DNA of 18,701 nt, taken from the NCBI GenBank assembly GCA_964403465.1, contig CAYOFY010000028.1:1-18701 (forward strand). Direction: 5' to 3'. The position numbers and the translations under genes were made by a program. This stretch comes from JAFGKM01 sp964403465. Its GTDB lineage: Bacteria; Ratteibacteria; UBA8468; B48-G9; JAFGKM01. The notes under the pieces are model-generated. The model had not been told where the DNA came from, ran no database searches, and saw only the letters and a list, made by a program, of their open reading frames with translations. Shown here piece after piece: positions 7,851 to 14,785 of this stretch (the first letter of the stretch is position 1; each line of letters starts with the position of its first letter).

Positions 7851-8899
7851 CGACATACGGAAAATCCGGGGTTAACATCGCTCTGGGCGATATGTGCTCA
7901 AGAATCATGTCTGATGCGGCTGACAGGACATTCGCGAACAGAAGGGGCATCATAAAAGTCATAGAAAAGAAGGGGCTGCACAGGATTATAACCATCTCGG
8001 TGGGGAACGTAAAACTCATGCTGAACAGCGACGGCATAGGCACAAAAGTTGAATTTGCGGAAAGAACGGGAAGACACGATACGATGGCCTATGACCTGTT
8101 TGCGATGCTCTGCGACGACTCGGTAAGATACGGAGCCGAGCCGGTTGCCCTGTCAAACATCCTTGACGTAAACGCCCTTGACGAAAAAATTGTCAGAGGG
8201 CTGGCGAAAGGCATGGTGAAGGCGGCAAGGGACGCAGGCGTTGCCGTAGTATCAGGGGAGATAGCCGAACTGGGCCGCAGGGTAGGCGGCTACGGAAGAT
8301 ACAATTACAACTGGGGAGGAACGGTTCTGAGCATTGTGCGTAAAGAGCTGGGAGGAGAAGGCATAAGGACAGGCAACAGCATAGTCGCCCTGCAAGAAAA
8401 AGGATTTCGTTCAAACGGAATTTCCCTGGTTCGCAGGATAATGGAAAAAGCATACGGTCCCGGATGGCACGGGAAGAAGGCAGGCGCAAAAACTCTCGGC
8501 GAACAGGCACTGATGCCTTCAAGGATCTATGCACGGGCGGTCCTTGAGATGTTCCCGTTTTGCGAAGCCGTTGTCCACGTTACAGGAGGGGGAATCCCCG
8601 GGAAACTCGGCAGGCTGCTCGCTTTAAGAAACTGCGGAGCAGATATCTGCAGCCCTTTTGCTCCCTGCAGTCTGATGCTTCACTGCCAGAAAACAGGGAG
8701 GGTGGAAGACGCTGAAGCATACAGGACATGGAATATGGGACAGGGGATGCTGATAATAACCGACCATCCGGAAAAAGTAATTTCCATCTCGGCAGAATAT
8801 AAAATCAGGGCAAAAGAGATAGGGACTATGACAGGCAAACCGGGCATAAAAATAATCAGCAGAGGATATTACAGGGCAGGAAAACCCCTGTCTTTCTAA
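7847..8899 (+). CDS. purM: Phosphoribosylaminoimidazole synthetase (AIR synthetase), divergent
   Basis: 350 residues from the ATG at 7847, preferred over an in-frame ATG at 7835 because it gives the classic ATGA overlap with purL and is preceded by GGAGAGGAA. PurM closes the imidazole ring, converting FGAM to AIR with ATP. Motifs: DGIGTK (62-67), YDLFAML (82-88), GAEPV, SGEIAEL (136-142), GFRSNGISLVR, LMPSRIYARAV, HVTGGGIPG (244-252) and TWNMGQGM. Some blocks depart from the common consensus, for example SGEIAELG where GGETAEMP is usual and LCDDSVRYGAEP where VNDLVVQGAEP is usual. Direct coupling to purL argues it is the functional enzyme rather than an unrelated PurM-like paralogue. Its stop overlaps the nikR stop on the other strand. 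Confidence 0.88.
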   Translation: MTTYGKSGVNIALGDMCSRIMSDAADRTFANRRGIIKVIEKKGLHRIITISVGNVKLMLNSDGIGTKVEFAERTGRHDTMAYDLFAMLCDDSVRYGAEPVALSNILDVNALDEKIVRGLAKGMVKAARDAGVAVVSGEIAELGRRVGGYGRYNYNWGGTVLSIVRKELGGEGIRTGNSIVALQEKGFRSNGISLVRRIMEKAYGPGWHGKKAGAKTLGEQALMPSRIYARAVLEMFPFCEAVVHVTGGGIPGKLGRLLALRNCGADICSPFAPCSLMLHCQKTGRVEDAEAYRTWNMGQGMLIITDHPEKVISISAEYKIRAKEIGTMTGKPGIKIISRGYYRAGKPLSF

Positions 8900-9309
8900 A
8901 ATTTCTTTCCGGTGGTAGCCCTGGACAACGAGGCATATTTAACGCCCTTCAATGACTTCAGCAGGTTATATACCTTTCTTATCGCTTCTGCCCTGCCCTT
9001 AACCGCAACAATCTCAAGGCAGTTGTCGTGGTCCATGTGTATATGCTGGGTTGAGATTATGCACTGATGAAAGTCGTGCTGTACATCCATTATCTTCCGG
9101 ACAAGCTCCCTCCCGTGGTGGTCGTAGACCAGCATTATGCCTCCGGCAACGGTGCTGCCTTTTTCCCATTCCTCGTCAACAAATTCCTTCCTTATGATAT
9201 CCCTTATCGCCTCGGAACGATTCCCGTAGTCCTCCCTTTCAATGAACCTGTCAAATGCCGCAAGCAGTTTCTCTTCCATTGAAACCCCGAATCTGATTAC
9301 CTTTGCCAT
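8896..9309 (-). CDS. nikR: Nickel-responsive transcriptional regulator NikR
   Basis: 137 residues starting at MAKVIRFGVS; the ATG at 9309 is preceded by GGGAGGGGAGG at good spacing, so upstream in-frame codons within the repeat are not used. The N-terminal ribbon-helix-helix DNA-binding domain covers about 1-50 (VIRFGVSMEEKLLAAFDRFI). The C-terminal ACT-like domain carries the nickel ligands H78, H89, H91 and C97, matching the spacing of E. coli H76/H87/H89/C95 exactly. NikR binds Ni(II) and represses uptake or other nickel genes. No nickel transporter or enzyme is adjacent, so its targets lie elsewhere. The gene converges on purM with a 4-bp overlap and is preceded by structured repeat copy B. 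No GTATGA-type NikR operator was seen upstream. Confidence 0.95.
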   Translation of the reverse strand: MAKVIRFGVSMEEKLLAAFDRFIEREDYGNRSEAIRDIIRKEFVDEEWEKGSTVAGGIMLVYDHHGRELVRKIMDVQHDFHQCIISTQHIHMDHDNCLEIVAVKGRAEAIRKVYNLLKSLKGVKYASLSRATTGKKF

Positions 9310-9342
9310 CACAGTTCCTCCCCTCCCATTTCTTATAACCGG

Positions 9343-9534
9343 AATTCCGACATAAGGATAGATTCCCTCTGGCAGTGCCCTGCCGGGCGGTTTCTGAAGC
9401 GGGCGTCTGAAGGAGGAGCGGGCACGGATGCTTTGATGTCTTTTATCAAGAGCGACGAGAGAAGCCGAACGCAGACCGCCTCGCGGGGGCGGGCAAGTGT
9501 CCCGTCTGAAGAAAGCCGCCCGGTTGTGCACATG
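9343..9534 (-). repeat. Structured dispersed repeat, copy B, upstream of nikR
   Basis: Reverse-complement partner of 65-257, placed 33 nt upstream of the nikR start and pointing the same way relative to its gene as copy A does. The 63-nt block at 9367-9429 is identical to copy A. The central hairpin here is TTGAT/ATCAA (9433-9437 with 9445-9449) with a 7-nt loop: the same position and loop size as in copy A, but unrelated bases. The long-range pair CCGGGCGG/CCGCCCGG (9383-9390 with 9516-9523) is kept. An 11-bp inverted pair, AATTCCGACAT (9343-9353) and ATGTCGGAATT (9556-9566), brackets this copy but has no counterpart at the left of copy A. Confidence 0.9.
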
Positions 9535-9767
9535 TTGATATCATCGATGTTCCCCATGTCGGAATTTTGGTTTTGTACAATATTTTATATTAGGTCAAGA
9601 TATGATACAATTTTCTCCGTTGTGGAAAAAAGAAAACTCCCTTGCCATGAAAGAGATAGAAAGGAGAATTCGGCTTGCTCCGAGCGGGTGGAGACAGGAG
9701 AAAAGATTTTGAAACAAAATCATAACCCCTCACCGTTGAAGACAAACAAAGGGAGAGTTCGGGGTAA
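9535..9767. other. Intergenic region between repeat copy B and kdsB
   Basis: This is the rest of the 458-nt gene-free gap between nikR and kdsB. It contains an AT-rich segment (about 9564-9615) where divergent promoters would be expected. On the minus strand TTGACC (9593-9598) and TACAAA (9572-9577) are 15 nt apart, a poor match. An imperfect inverted repeat, TTGTACAATA (9573-9582) against TATGATACAA (9601-9610), could be an operator, with two mismatches. Nothing here is strong enough to call a promoter with confidence. The last ~55 nt are a leader repeat listed separately. Confidence 0.35.
9717..9767 (+). repeat. Translation-start leader repeat, copy 1 (kdsB)
   Basis: One of three related segments sharing the layout AAAATC, then ACCCCTCAC, a variable middle, GGGAGAGTTC or GGAAGAGTTC, then GGGGTAAA right at the start codon. 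Here GGGGT (9761-9765) runs into the ATG at 9768 and can pair with ACCCC (9725-9729). The kdsB ribosome-binding purines lie inside the repeat. Confidence 0.65.
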
Positions 9768-10520
9768 ATGAAAAAAGAAAGGGTCGTCTGCATAATCCCT
9801 GCCAGGTACGGGTCAACGCGCCTGAAAGCCAAGGTGCTCTGCACCCTGAACGGCAAGACAGTCCTGGAAAGGGTTTACGGCAGGGCAAAACTCATCAGGT
9901 CCTTCTCCGCCATATACATCGCAACAGACCACAGGAAAATCGCCGACGAAGCGGAACGGTTCGGAGCCGATGTCATAATGACACATGGCAGGTATGACAG
10001 CGGAAGCGACAGGGTGGCTGACGCGGCCAGAAATCTTGACGCCTCAATCATAGTCAACATCCAGGCAGACGCTCCTTTCCTGCCCGCGGAGGCGGTGGAA
10101 AAACCCCTGGCGCTCATGCTGAAGGACAGGGAGATCCGGGTTGCCACCGCCGCAACACCGATAAGCAATAAAGAAAGTCTGTATGATCCCAATACCGTGA
10201 AGGTGGTCATTGACAGGGACAATTGCGGGATATATTTTTCGCGCTCGCTCATCCCTTACCCGGCCGTTTACTTCAGGGACAGCAACCCTTCCTCCATGAA
10301 AGACGTTCTTTTTTATAAGCACCTTGGGGTTTACCTCTTCAGGAAGGATTTCCTCATGCGTTTCTCAAGAATGCCGGTCTCTTTTCTGGAAAGGGTTGAA
10401 AGACTGGAACAACTGCGGATAATTGAAAACGGTTACAGGATAAAGGTTGCCGTGATAAAAAAGGACTCTCCCTCGGTTGATACCCTGGAGGACATAAAAA
10501 GACTGACAGGTAAACTATAG
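9768..10520 (+). CDS. kdsB: 3-deoxy-manno-octulosonate cytidylyltransferase (CMP-Kdo synthetase)
   Basis: 250 residues, normal for the family. It activates Kdo with CTP to CMP-Kdo for lipopolysaccharide core assembly in the cytoplasm. Motifs: IPARYGSTRLKAKVL (10-24; the usual form is STRLPGKPL), ATDH, YDSGSDRVAD, VNIQADAP (96-103), DPNTVKVVID, YFSRSLIP, KHLGVYLFR, ERLEQLRIIENG and VDTLEDI. The usual QGDEP reads QADAP here; Q99 and the presumed metal-binding D101 are kept, but G and E are both alanine. The fold and remaining motifs fit KdsB well, though a related 3-deoxy-nonulosonate or 8-amino-Kdo substrate is not excluded. CTP supplier pyrG follows 77 nt downstream. Confidence 0.88.
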   Translation: MKKERVVCIIPARYGSTRLKAKVLCTLNGKTVLERVYGRAKLIRSFSAIYIATDHRKIADEAERFGADVIMTHGRYDSGSDRVADAARNLDASIIVNIQADAPFLPAEAVEKPLALMLKDREIRVATAATPISNKESLYDPNTVKVVIDRDNCGIYFSRSLIPYPAVYFRDSNPSSMKDVLFYKHLGVYLFRKDFLMRFSRMPVSFLERVERLEQLRIIENGYRIKVAVIKKDSPSVDTLEDIKRLTGKL

Positions 10521-10538
10521 ACCCTCAAGGGGCAAGCA

Positions 10539-10590
10539 AAATCAAAACCCCTCACTTTGTAAGAGAGGCAAGGAAGAGTTCAGGGTAAAG
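10539..10590 (+). repeat. Translation-start leader repeat, copy 2 (pyrG)
   Basis: Same plan as the segments before kdsB and ileS: AAAATCAAA, ACCCCTCAC (10547-10555), then GGAAGAGTTC (10572-10581) and AGGGTAAAG followed by GGAGGAGG and the pyrG ATG at 10598. The closing stem is weaker here because GGGGT is AGGGT. It fills most of the 77-nt gap after kdsB. Confidence 0.65.
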
Positions 10591-10597
10591 GAGGAGG

Positions 10598-12214
10598 ATG
10601 AAGAAGAAATTTATTTTCGTGACCGGCGGTGTCGTTTCTTCCCTGGGCAAAGGCATCGCATCCGCTTCAATCGGAACGCTTCTTGAATCCCACGGCTACA
10701 AGGTTACCCTCCTGAAACTTGACCCGTACCTTAATGTGGACCCGGGCACGATGAGCCCTTTCCAGCACGGCGAGGTATTCGTTACCGATGACGGCGCGGA
10801 GACAGACCTTGACCTCGGGCACTATGAAAGATTTACAAATGCCCATATGTCCAGCAGGAACAACGCCACCAGCGGACAGGTGTACAACTCGGTTCTCACC
10901 AGGGAAAGGGAGGGCGGGTACCTCGGAAAAACCGTGCAGGTGGTTCCGCATATCACAAACGAGATAAAGGAAAGGATACTTTCGGTTGCGGAAAAGACGG
11001 ATATAGTCATTACGGAGATAGGCGGCACCGTTGGGGATATTGAGAGCCTGCCTTTCCTGGAAGCCGTAAGGCAGCTGCACATCCAGATGGCGGAAAACAA
11101 CACCCTGCGCATACACCTTACGCTCATACCGTACATAGAGGCGGCAGGGGAACTGAAAACCAAGCCGACCCAGCACAGCGTCGGACATCTCAGGGAGATA
11201 GGCATACAGCCGGAGATTCTGCTGTGCCGCACCCAGAAACCGCTGAACGAAGAGATAAGAGAGAAGATTGCCATGTTCTGCAACGTGAGAAAGGAGGCGG
11301 TCATAGAGGCGCTTGACACCAACCTCCTGTACGAAATCCCCCTGATATTCTCCCGGCAGAATCTTGACGGCATTATCCTGCGCTATCTAGGGCTGAGGAA
11401 GAAAAGGGGCAATGACCTGAGAAAATGGAAGACGATAGTGAAAACGCTCAGGGAAACGAAAGAGGAAGTCGTGATAGGGGTTGTCGGGAAATACATAAAA
11501 CTCCAGGATTCCTATAAGTCCATATACGAAGCCCTCATACACGGCGGTATCGCCAACCGGGCGAGGATCGTCTGCAGGAAGGTGGACTCCGAAGCCATCG
11601 TGTCGGAAAGAGAGGCGGCGAGACTGCTTGACGGGGTTTCAGGCGTGATAATGCCCGGGGGGTTCGGAATCCGCGGCATAGAGGGTATGGTGCTTGCGAT
11701 AAAACATGTCCGGGAAAAGAAGATACCGTTCTTCGGCATCTGCCTGGGGATGCAGTGCTCCGCCATTGAGATCGCCAGGGACCTCTGCGGTTTCAGTGAT
11801 GCCTCCAGCGCGGAATTTCATCCCGAAACGAAACACCCGGTCATAGCCCTTCTCCCGGAGCAGAGGAGAATCAGGGAGATGGGAGGCACGATGCGCCTTG
11901 GCTCATATCCCTGCATTCTGAAGAAAAACACGTTCTCGCGCAAGGCCTACAGGACAACAAAAATCCATGAAAGACACCGGCACAGGTACGAGTTCAACAA
12001 CAACTACAGGGGAATTTTTGAAAAACACGGCGTTGTATTTGCAGGGTCGTATGCGGCAAAGAACCTTGTTGAAATACTGGAACTCGGGGCGAAGGAACAT
12101 CCCTTTTTCGTGACAACCCAGTTCCATCCGGAATTCAAATCAAAACCGTTCAGGCCGCACCCTCTCTTCGCGGCCTTCATTAAGGCGTCCCTGAAAAAGA
12201 GAGAAAGTTCTTGA
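10598..12214 (+). CDS. pyrG: CTP synthase
   Basis: 538 residues, near the usual ~545. It aminates UTP to CTP with glutamine and ATP. The N-terminal synthetase domain starts with KFIFVTGGVVSSLGKGIASAS (P-loop) and contains LDPYLNVDPGTMSPFQHGE and EIGGTVGDIESLPFLEA. The C-terminal class I glutaminase has the nucleophile C382 in FGICLGMQ and the H510/E512 pair in TQFHPEF. A strong GGAGGAGG precedes the ATG. Position after kdsB fits its role in supplying CTP for CMP-Kdo. The last 35 nt overlap the end of trpG on the opposite strand, leaving no room for a conventional terminator between them. Confidence 0.97.
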   Translation: MKKKFIFVTGGVVSSLGKGIASASIGTLLESHGYKVTLLKLDPYLNVDPGTMSPFQHGEVFVTDDGAETDLDLGHYERFTNAHMSSRNNATSGQVYNSVLTREREGGYLGKTVQVVPHITNEIKERILSVAEKTDIVITEIGGTVGDIESLPFLEAVRQLHIQMAENNTLRIHLTLIPYIEAAGELKTKPTQHSVGHLREIGIQPEILLCRTQKPLNEEIREKIAMFCNVRKEAVIEALDTNLLYEIPLIFSRQNLDGIILRYLGLRKKRGNDLRKWKTIVKTLRETKEEVVIGVVGKYIKLQDSYKSIYEALIHGGIANRARIVCRKVDSEAIVSEREAARLLDGVSGVIMPGGFGIRGIEGMVLAIKHVREKKIPFFGICLGMQCSAIEIARDLCGFSDASSAEFHPETKHPVIALLPEQRRIREMGGTMRLGSYPCILKKNTFSRKAYRTTKIHERHRHRYEFNNNYRGIFEKHGVVFAGSYAAKNLVEILELGAKEHPFFVTTQFHPEFKSKPFRPHPLFAAFIKASLKKRESS

Positions 12215-12755
12215 GCAGAAGTTTGCCGTTATCCGTCAGAACCGCCTCCGGATGAAACTGCACCCCGAATATATCGTCCTTCCTGTGCCTTACACCCATT
12301 ATCTCGCCTTCTTCGGTCCAGGCATCCACGATTATCTCGGGGGGCAGTGAATCCTTCTTAATGATGAGGGAATGGTATCTCGTCGCGACAAACGGACTGG
12401 GGATTCCCCTGTAAATGCCCCTGGAGTTGTGACGGACCAGCGAGGTCTTGCCGTGCATGAGCCGTGATGCCTTGACAATTCTGCCGCCGTAAACATGCCC
12501 GATGCACTGGTGTCCCAGACAGACCCCGAGAATCGGTATGCGGCCTCCGATTTTTTCTATGACCTCGCAGGAAACACCCGCATCCTCAGGCCGGCCCGGC
12601 CCCGGGGAGATTACTATGTGCGATGGTTTCAGTTTCAGTATCCTTTCAGCGGTGATGGCATCGTTCCTGTACACTGCGACCTTCTCACCCAGTTCCCCCA
12701 GGTACTGCACCAGGTTATAAACGAAGGAATCGTAATTGTCTATCATCAAGACCAT
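12180..12755 (-). CDS. trpG: Anthranilate synthase glutaminase component (or PabA)
   Basis: 191 residues. A class I glutamine amidotransferase that feeds ammonia to the chorismate-using subunit. It has MVLMIDNYDSFVYNLVQYL at the start, the oxyanion-strand ISPGPGRPEDAG, nucleophile C79 in GVCLGHQ, and the H168/E170 pair in VQFHPEA (commonly HPES). TrpG and PabA cannot be separated reliably by sequence and some bacteria share one protein; location downstream of trpE favours TrpG. The 83-nt gap to trpE contains two GGATCCCGA/GGAATCCCGA direct repeats. Its 3' end overlaps the pyrG coding sequence by 35 nt, with both frames fully open. Confidence 0.92.
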   Translation of the reverse strand: MVLMIDNYDSFVYNLVQYLGELGEKVAVYRNDAITAERILKLKPSHIVISPGPGRPEDAGVSCEVIEKIGGRIPILGVCLGHQCIGHVYGGRIVKASRLMHGKTSLVRHNSRGIYRGIPSPFVATRYHSLIIKKDSLPPEIIVDAWTEEGEIMGVRHRKDDIFGVQFHPEAVLTDNGKLLLKNFLSFSGTP

Positions 12756-12838
12756 TTTTAATCCTCGGGATCCGGATTTCGAGTGTCGGGATTCCTGAAA
12801 TGAATTTTCTTGTTCGCTTCTTTCCCGGACCCCTGTTT

Positions 12839-14320
12839 TTAAATGTTTCTTGAAATCCTGCAGGCCTCCATCAGCCCCCTGACCTTGTTTTCCGTCTCCG
12901 TGTATTCCCTTTCCGGCACCGAATCGGCAACAATGCCGGCGCCTGCCTGCAGGTACACGGTGTCTCCCTTTATGAAAACGGTTCTTATCGTGATGCAGAA
13001 ATCCATATTGCCCTGGAAGCTGAAATACCCGGCGGCTCCGGCATAAGGACCTCTCTTGACCGGTTCAATCTCCTCTATTATCTCCATCGCCCTTATCTTG
13101 GGGGCACCGGTAACTGTGCCTGCCGGAAACGTCGCCATGAGCAGGTCTGTCGCCTTCCTGCCCGGCTTAAGCATTCCCTCAACGTTAGAGACCAGATGCA
13201 CGACGTGCGAATACCTCTCAATAGCCATCAGTTCAGTTACCTTCACGCTGCCCGGCATGCAGACCCTTCCGAGGTCGTTCCTGCCCAGATCCACCAGCAT
13301 TATATGCTCGGCTCTCTCTTTTTCATCCTTCAGAAGTTCCGATTCAAGCCGGTTTTCATCCTTCTCGCTTGTGCCGCGCGGCCGCGTCCCGGCTATGGGA
13401 CGGACGGTTGCCTTCCTGCCTTCCAGTTTTACAAGTATCTCGGGCGACGACCCCACCAGCTTCACGTCACCCGCCTCAAGGTAAAACATGTACGGGGAGG
13501 GGTTCACCGAACGCAGTGCCCTGTAGATGCTGAAAGGTTCGGTGTCAAGTTTTTTCTCCCACCGCTGTGAAATGACGGTCTGTATTATATCGCCCTCCAC
13601 GATATACTTCTTCGCCTTCTTTACGGATTGCACGAACTTCTGCCGTCTGAAATTGCTCCTGAACGGTTTTCCCGACGCGACCTTTCCGGAATCCACAAGG
13701 AAGAGAGGTTTTTCCATCATTTTCTTCATGGCGTTGAGGTTTTCCCGTCCGTGCTCGTAGGCCTCCCTGGAAGACGGGAAATTATCAATATTCACGTTAC
13801 TGACCAGGATGACCTTTCTCTTGAAGTGGTCAAAGACAACCATCTCCCCGGCAAGCATAAAAAAGAAATCCGGGCATCCCAGCCTGTCGGCCGAGATATC
13901 CGGGAGTCTTTCTATCTGCCTGACAAAATCGTATGAAAAGTATCCTATGAGCCCTCCGGTGAACCCGGGCAGCTCCCTGTAGGAAGGGGCTCTCCGCCTC
14001 GCAATGGTATCGTCTATTATACCCATCGGGCTGTCCGTAACAACCCTCTCGCTTTCGCCCGTAAGGGTATTGTAGGTCTCAACCTCTTTCCCCCTGCCCC
14101 TTATGACAAGTTCGGGCGAGGTTCCCAGAAAGGAGTATCTGCCTGTCCTTTCTTCCTGTTCGGCGCTTTCAAGCAGAAAATTATAACTTCCTTTCCGAAC
14201 CTTGAGGAATGCAGATACCGGGGTTTCAAGGTCTCCTCCGCCTATCTCGGCGTATAAGGGAACCGCAGGATACTTTCTGCCCTGGGCAGAAAACATCTTA
14301 TAGGATGGGTATATATCCAT
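12839..14320 (-). CDS. trpE: Anthranilate synthase component I
   Basis: 493 residues. It converts chorismate plus ammonia to anthranilate, the first step of tryptophan synthesis. The N-terminal LLESAE (49-54) and GRYSFLG (60-66) form the usual tryptophan feedback site, favouring TrpE over PabB. The catalytic domain shows GGLIGYFSYD, YIVEGDIIQTVISQRW, NPSPYMFYL, SSPEILVKLEG, PIAGTRPRG, HIMLVDLGRNDLGR, FPAGTVTGAPKIRAMEII and a C-terminal YTETENK block. The ATG lies only 2 nt after the ferredoxin stop, and the GAAGAG ending the ferredoxin gene probably serves as its ribosome-binding site, so the two are likely translationally coupled. trpG follows. Confidence 0.95.
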   Translation of the reverse strand: MDIYPSYKMFSAQGRKYPAVPLYAEIGGGDLETPVSAFLKVRKGSYNFLLESAEQEERTGRYSFLGTSPELVIRGRGKEVETYNTLTGESERVVTDSPMGIIDDTIARRRAPSYRELPGFTGGLIGYFSYDFVRQIERLPDISADRLGCPDFFFMLAGEMVVFDHFKRKVILVSNVNIDNFPSSREAYEHGRENLNAMKKMMEKPLFLVDSGKVASGKPFRSNFRRQKFVQSVKKAKKYIVEGDIIQTVISQRWEKKLDTEPFSIYRALRSVNPSPYMFYLEAGDVKLVGSSPEILVKLEGRKATVRPIAGTRPRGTSEKDENRLESELLKDEKERAEHIMLVDLGRNDLGRVCMPGSVKVTELMAIERYSHVVHLVSNVEGMLKPGRKATDLLMATFPAGTVTGAPKIRAMEIIEEIEPVKRGPYAGAAGYFSFQGNMDFCITIRTVFIKGDTVYLQAGAGIVADSVPEREYTETENKVRGLMEACRISRNI

Positions 14321-14322
14321 GA

Positions 14323-14511
14323 CTACTCTTCAATGATAATCGCCTCCACCGGACAACTCTCGGCTGCTTCCTTCACCTTCTCTTCAAGGTCAGCAGTAAT
14401 CTCGGTCGTCTTCACGATGGACAGGGATTCCGGCATTTCGAAAACCTCGGGGCATATGTCAGCACACAGCCCGCAACCCGTGCAGAGATTCTCGTCCACA
14501 ACCACTTTCAT
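14323..14511 (-). CDS. Small single-cluster [4Fe-4S] ferredoxin
   Basis: 62 residues from the ATG at 14511, chosen over the adjacent ATG at 14514 because it is better spaced from GGAGG. The cluster ligands are C10, C13, C16 (CTGCGLC) and C53 (SCP). C20 is also present, as in Thermotoga-type ferredoxins where it joins a disulfide, but the partner cysteine appears replaced. The strongly acidic protein (ends IIIEE) is a low-potential cytoplasmic electron carrier. It is the first gene of an operon with trpE and trpG, ending 2 nt before trpE. Neither known trp enzyme here needs a ferredoxin, so the link is unexplained. Confidence 0.93.
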   Translation of the reverse strand: MKVVVDENLCTGCGLCADICPEVFEMPESLSIVKTTEITADLEEKVKEAAESCPVEAIIIEE

Positions 14512-14630
14512 CATATCCTCCTCTGTTGAAACTGTGCTCCGCTGATGGTCTTTTTCAGTGCAATGCAAAACCTGAGGACCCGGCCCTGCGGGACCCGGAA
14601 AGGAGATGTTTCCTTCCCGTTTCCCGCAAA

Positions 14631-14659
14631 ATTTTAATACCTCTTTCTGCTTTTGTCAA
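14631..14659 (-). promoter_or_regulatory. Sigma-70-type promoter for ferredoxin-trpE-trpG
   Basis: On the minus strand TTGACA (14654-14659) and TAAAAT (14631-14636) are separated by 17 nt, a near-consensus housekeeping promoter. The transcript would carry a leader of roughly 110 nt before the ferredoxin start, containing a GC-rich hairpin at 14582-14595 (GGTCC/GGGCC arms). No tryptophan-rich leader peptide or U-run follows, so classical attenuation is not supported. Confidence 0.7.
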
Positions 14660-14680
14660 GAGTTATGGTAAAATTATAAC
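14653..14680 (+). promoter_or_regulatory. Sigma-70-type promoter for ileS
   Basis: TTGTCA (14653-14658) and TATAAC (14675-14680) are separated by 16 nt. The -35 box overlaps the minus-strand TTGACA almost completely, since both lie in the 7-mer TTGTCAA. It lies about 105 nt upstream of the ileS ATG. No T-box specifier hairpin or antiterminator motif is visible in the leader. Confidence 0.5.
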
Positions 14681-14693
14681 TTTGAAAAGAAAA

Positions 14694-14775
14694 ATCAAAA
14701 TCCGAAACCCCTCACTTGGAAAGCGTATCAGGGAAGAGTTCCCCGAAAAACAAAATCAAGGCAAGCGGGGTAAAG
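14694..14775 (+). repeat. Translation-start leader repeat, copy 3 (ileS), expanded
   Basis: It has AAATC, then ACCCCTCACTT (14707-14717) and GGGAAGAGTTC (14731-14741), followed by about 25 extra nt including a second AAAATCAA, and finally GGGGTAAAGGAG just before the ileS ATG at 14786. ACCCC can pair with the distant GGGGT (14767-14771), as in the copy at kdsB. Confidence 0.6.
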
Positions 14776-14785
14776 GAGCAAAAGA

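Noticed and set aside
1..9534. CRISPR array or integron-type cassette array based on the repeated element
   Set aside because: There are only two copies, 9 kb apart in opposite orientation, with no regular spacers and no cas or integrase gene.
9310..9767. NikR operator for autoregulation
   Set aside because: I found no GTATGA...TCATAC or GTGTTAC...GTAACAC pair; the best inverted repeat (9573-9610) has two mismatches and a different sequence.
14512..14630. Tryptophan attenuator before the ferredoxin-trp operon
   Set aside because: There is a GC-rich hairpin but no Trp-codon leader peptide and no U-run.
14569..14785. T-box leader upstream of ileS
   Set aside because: No antiterminator consensus, specifier loop or terminator with U-run is visible; the space is filled by the promoter and the leader repeat.
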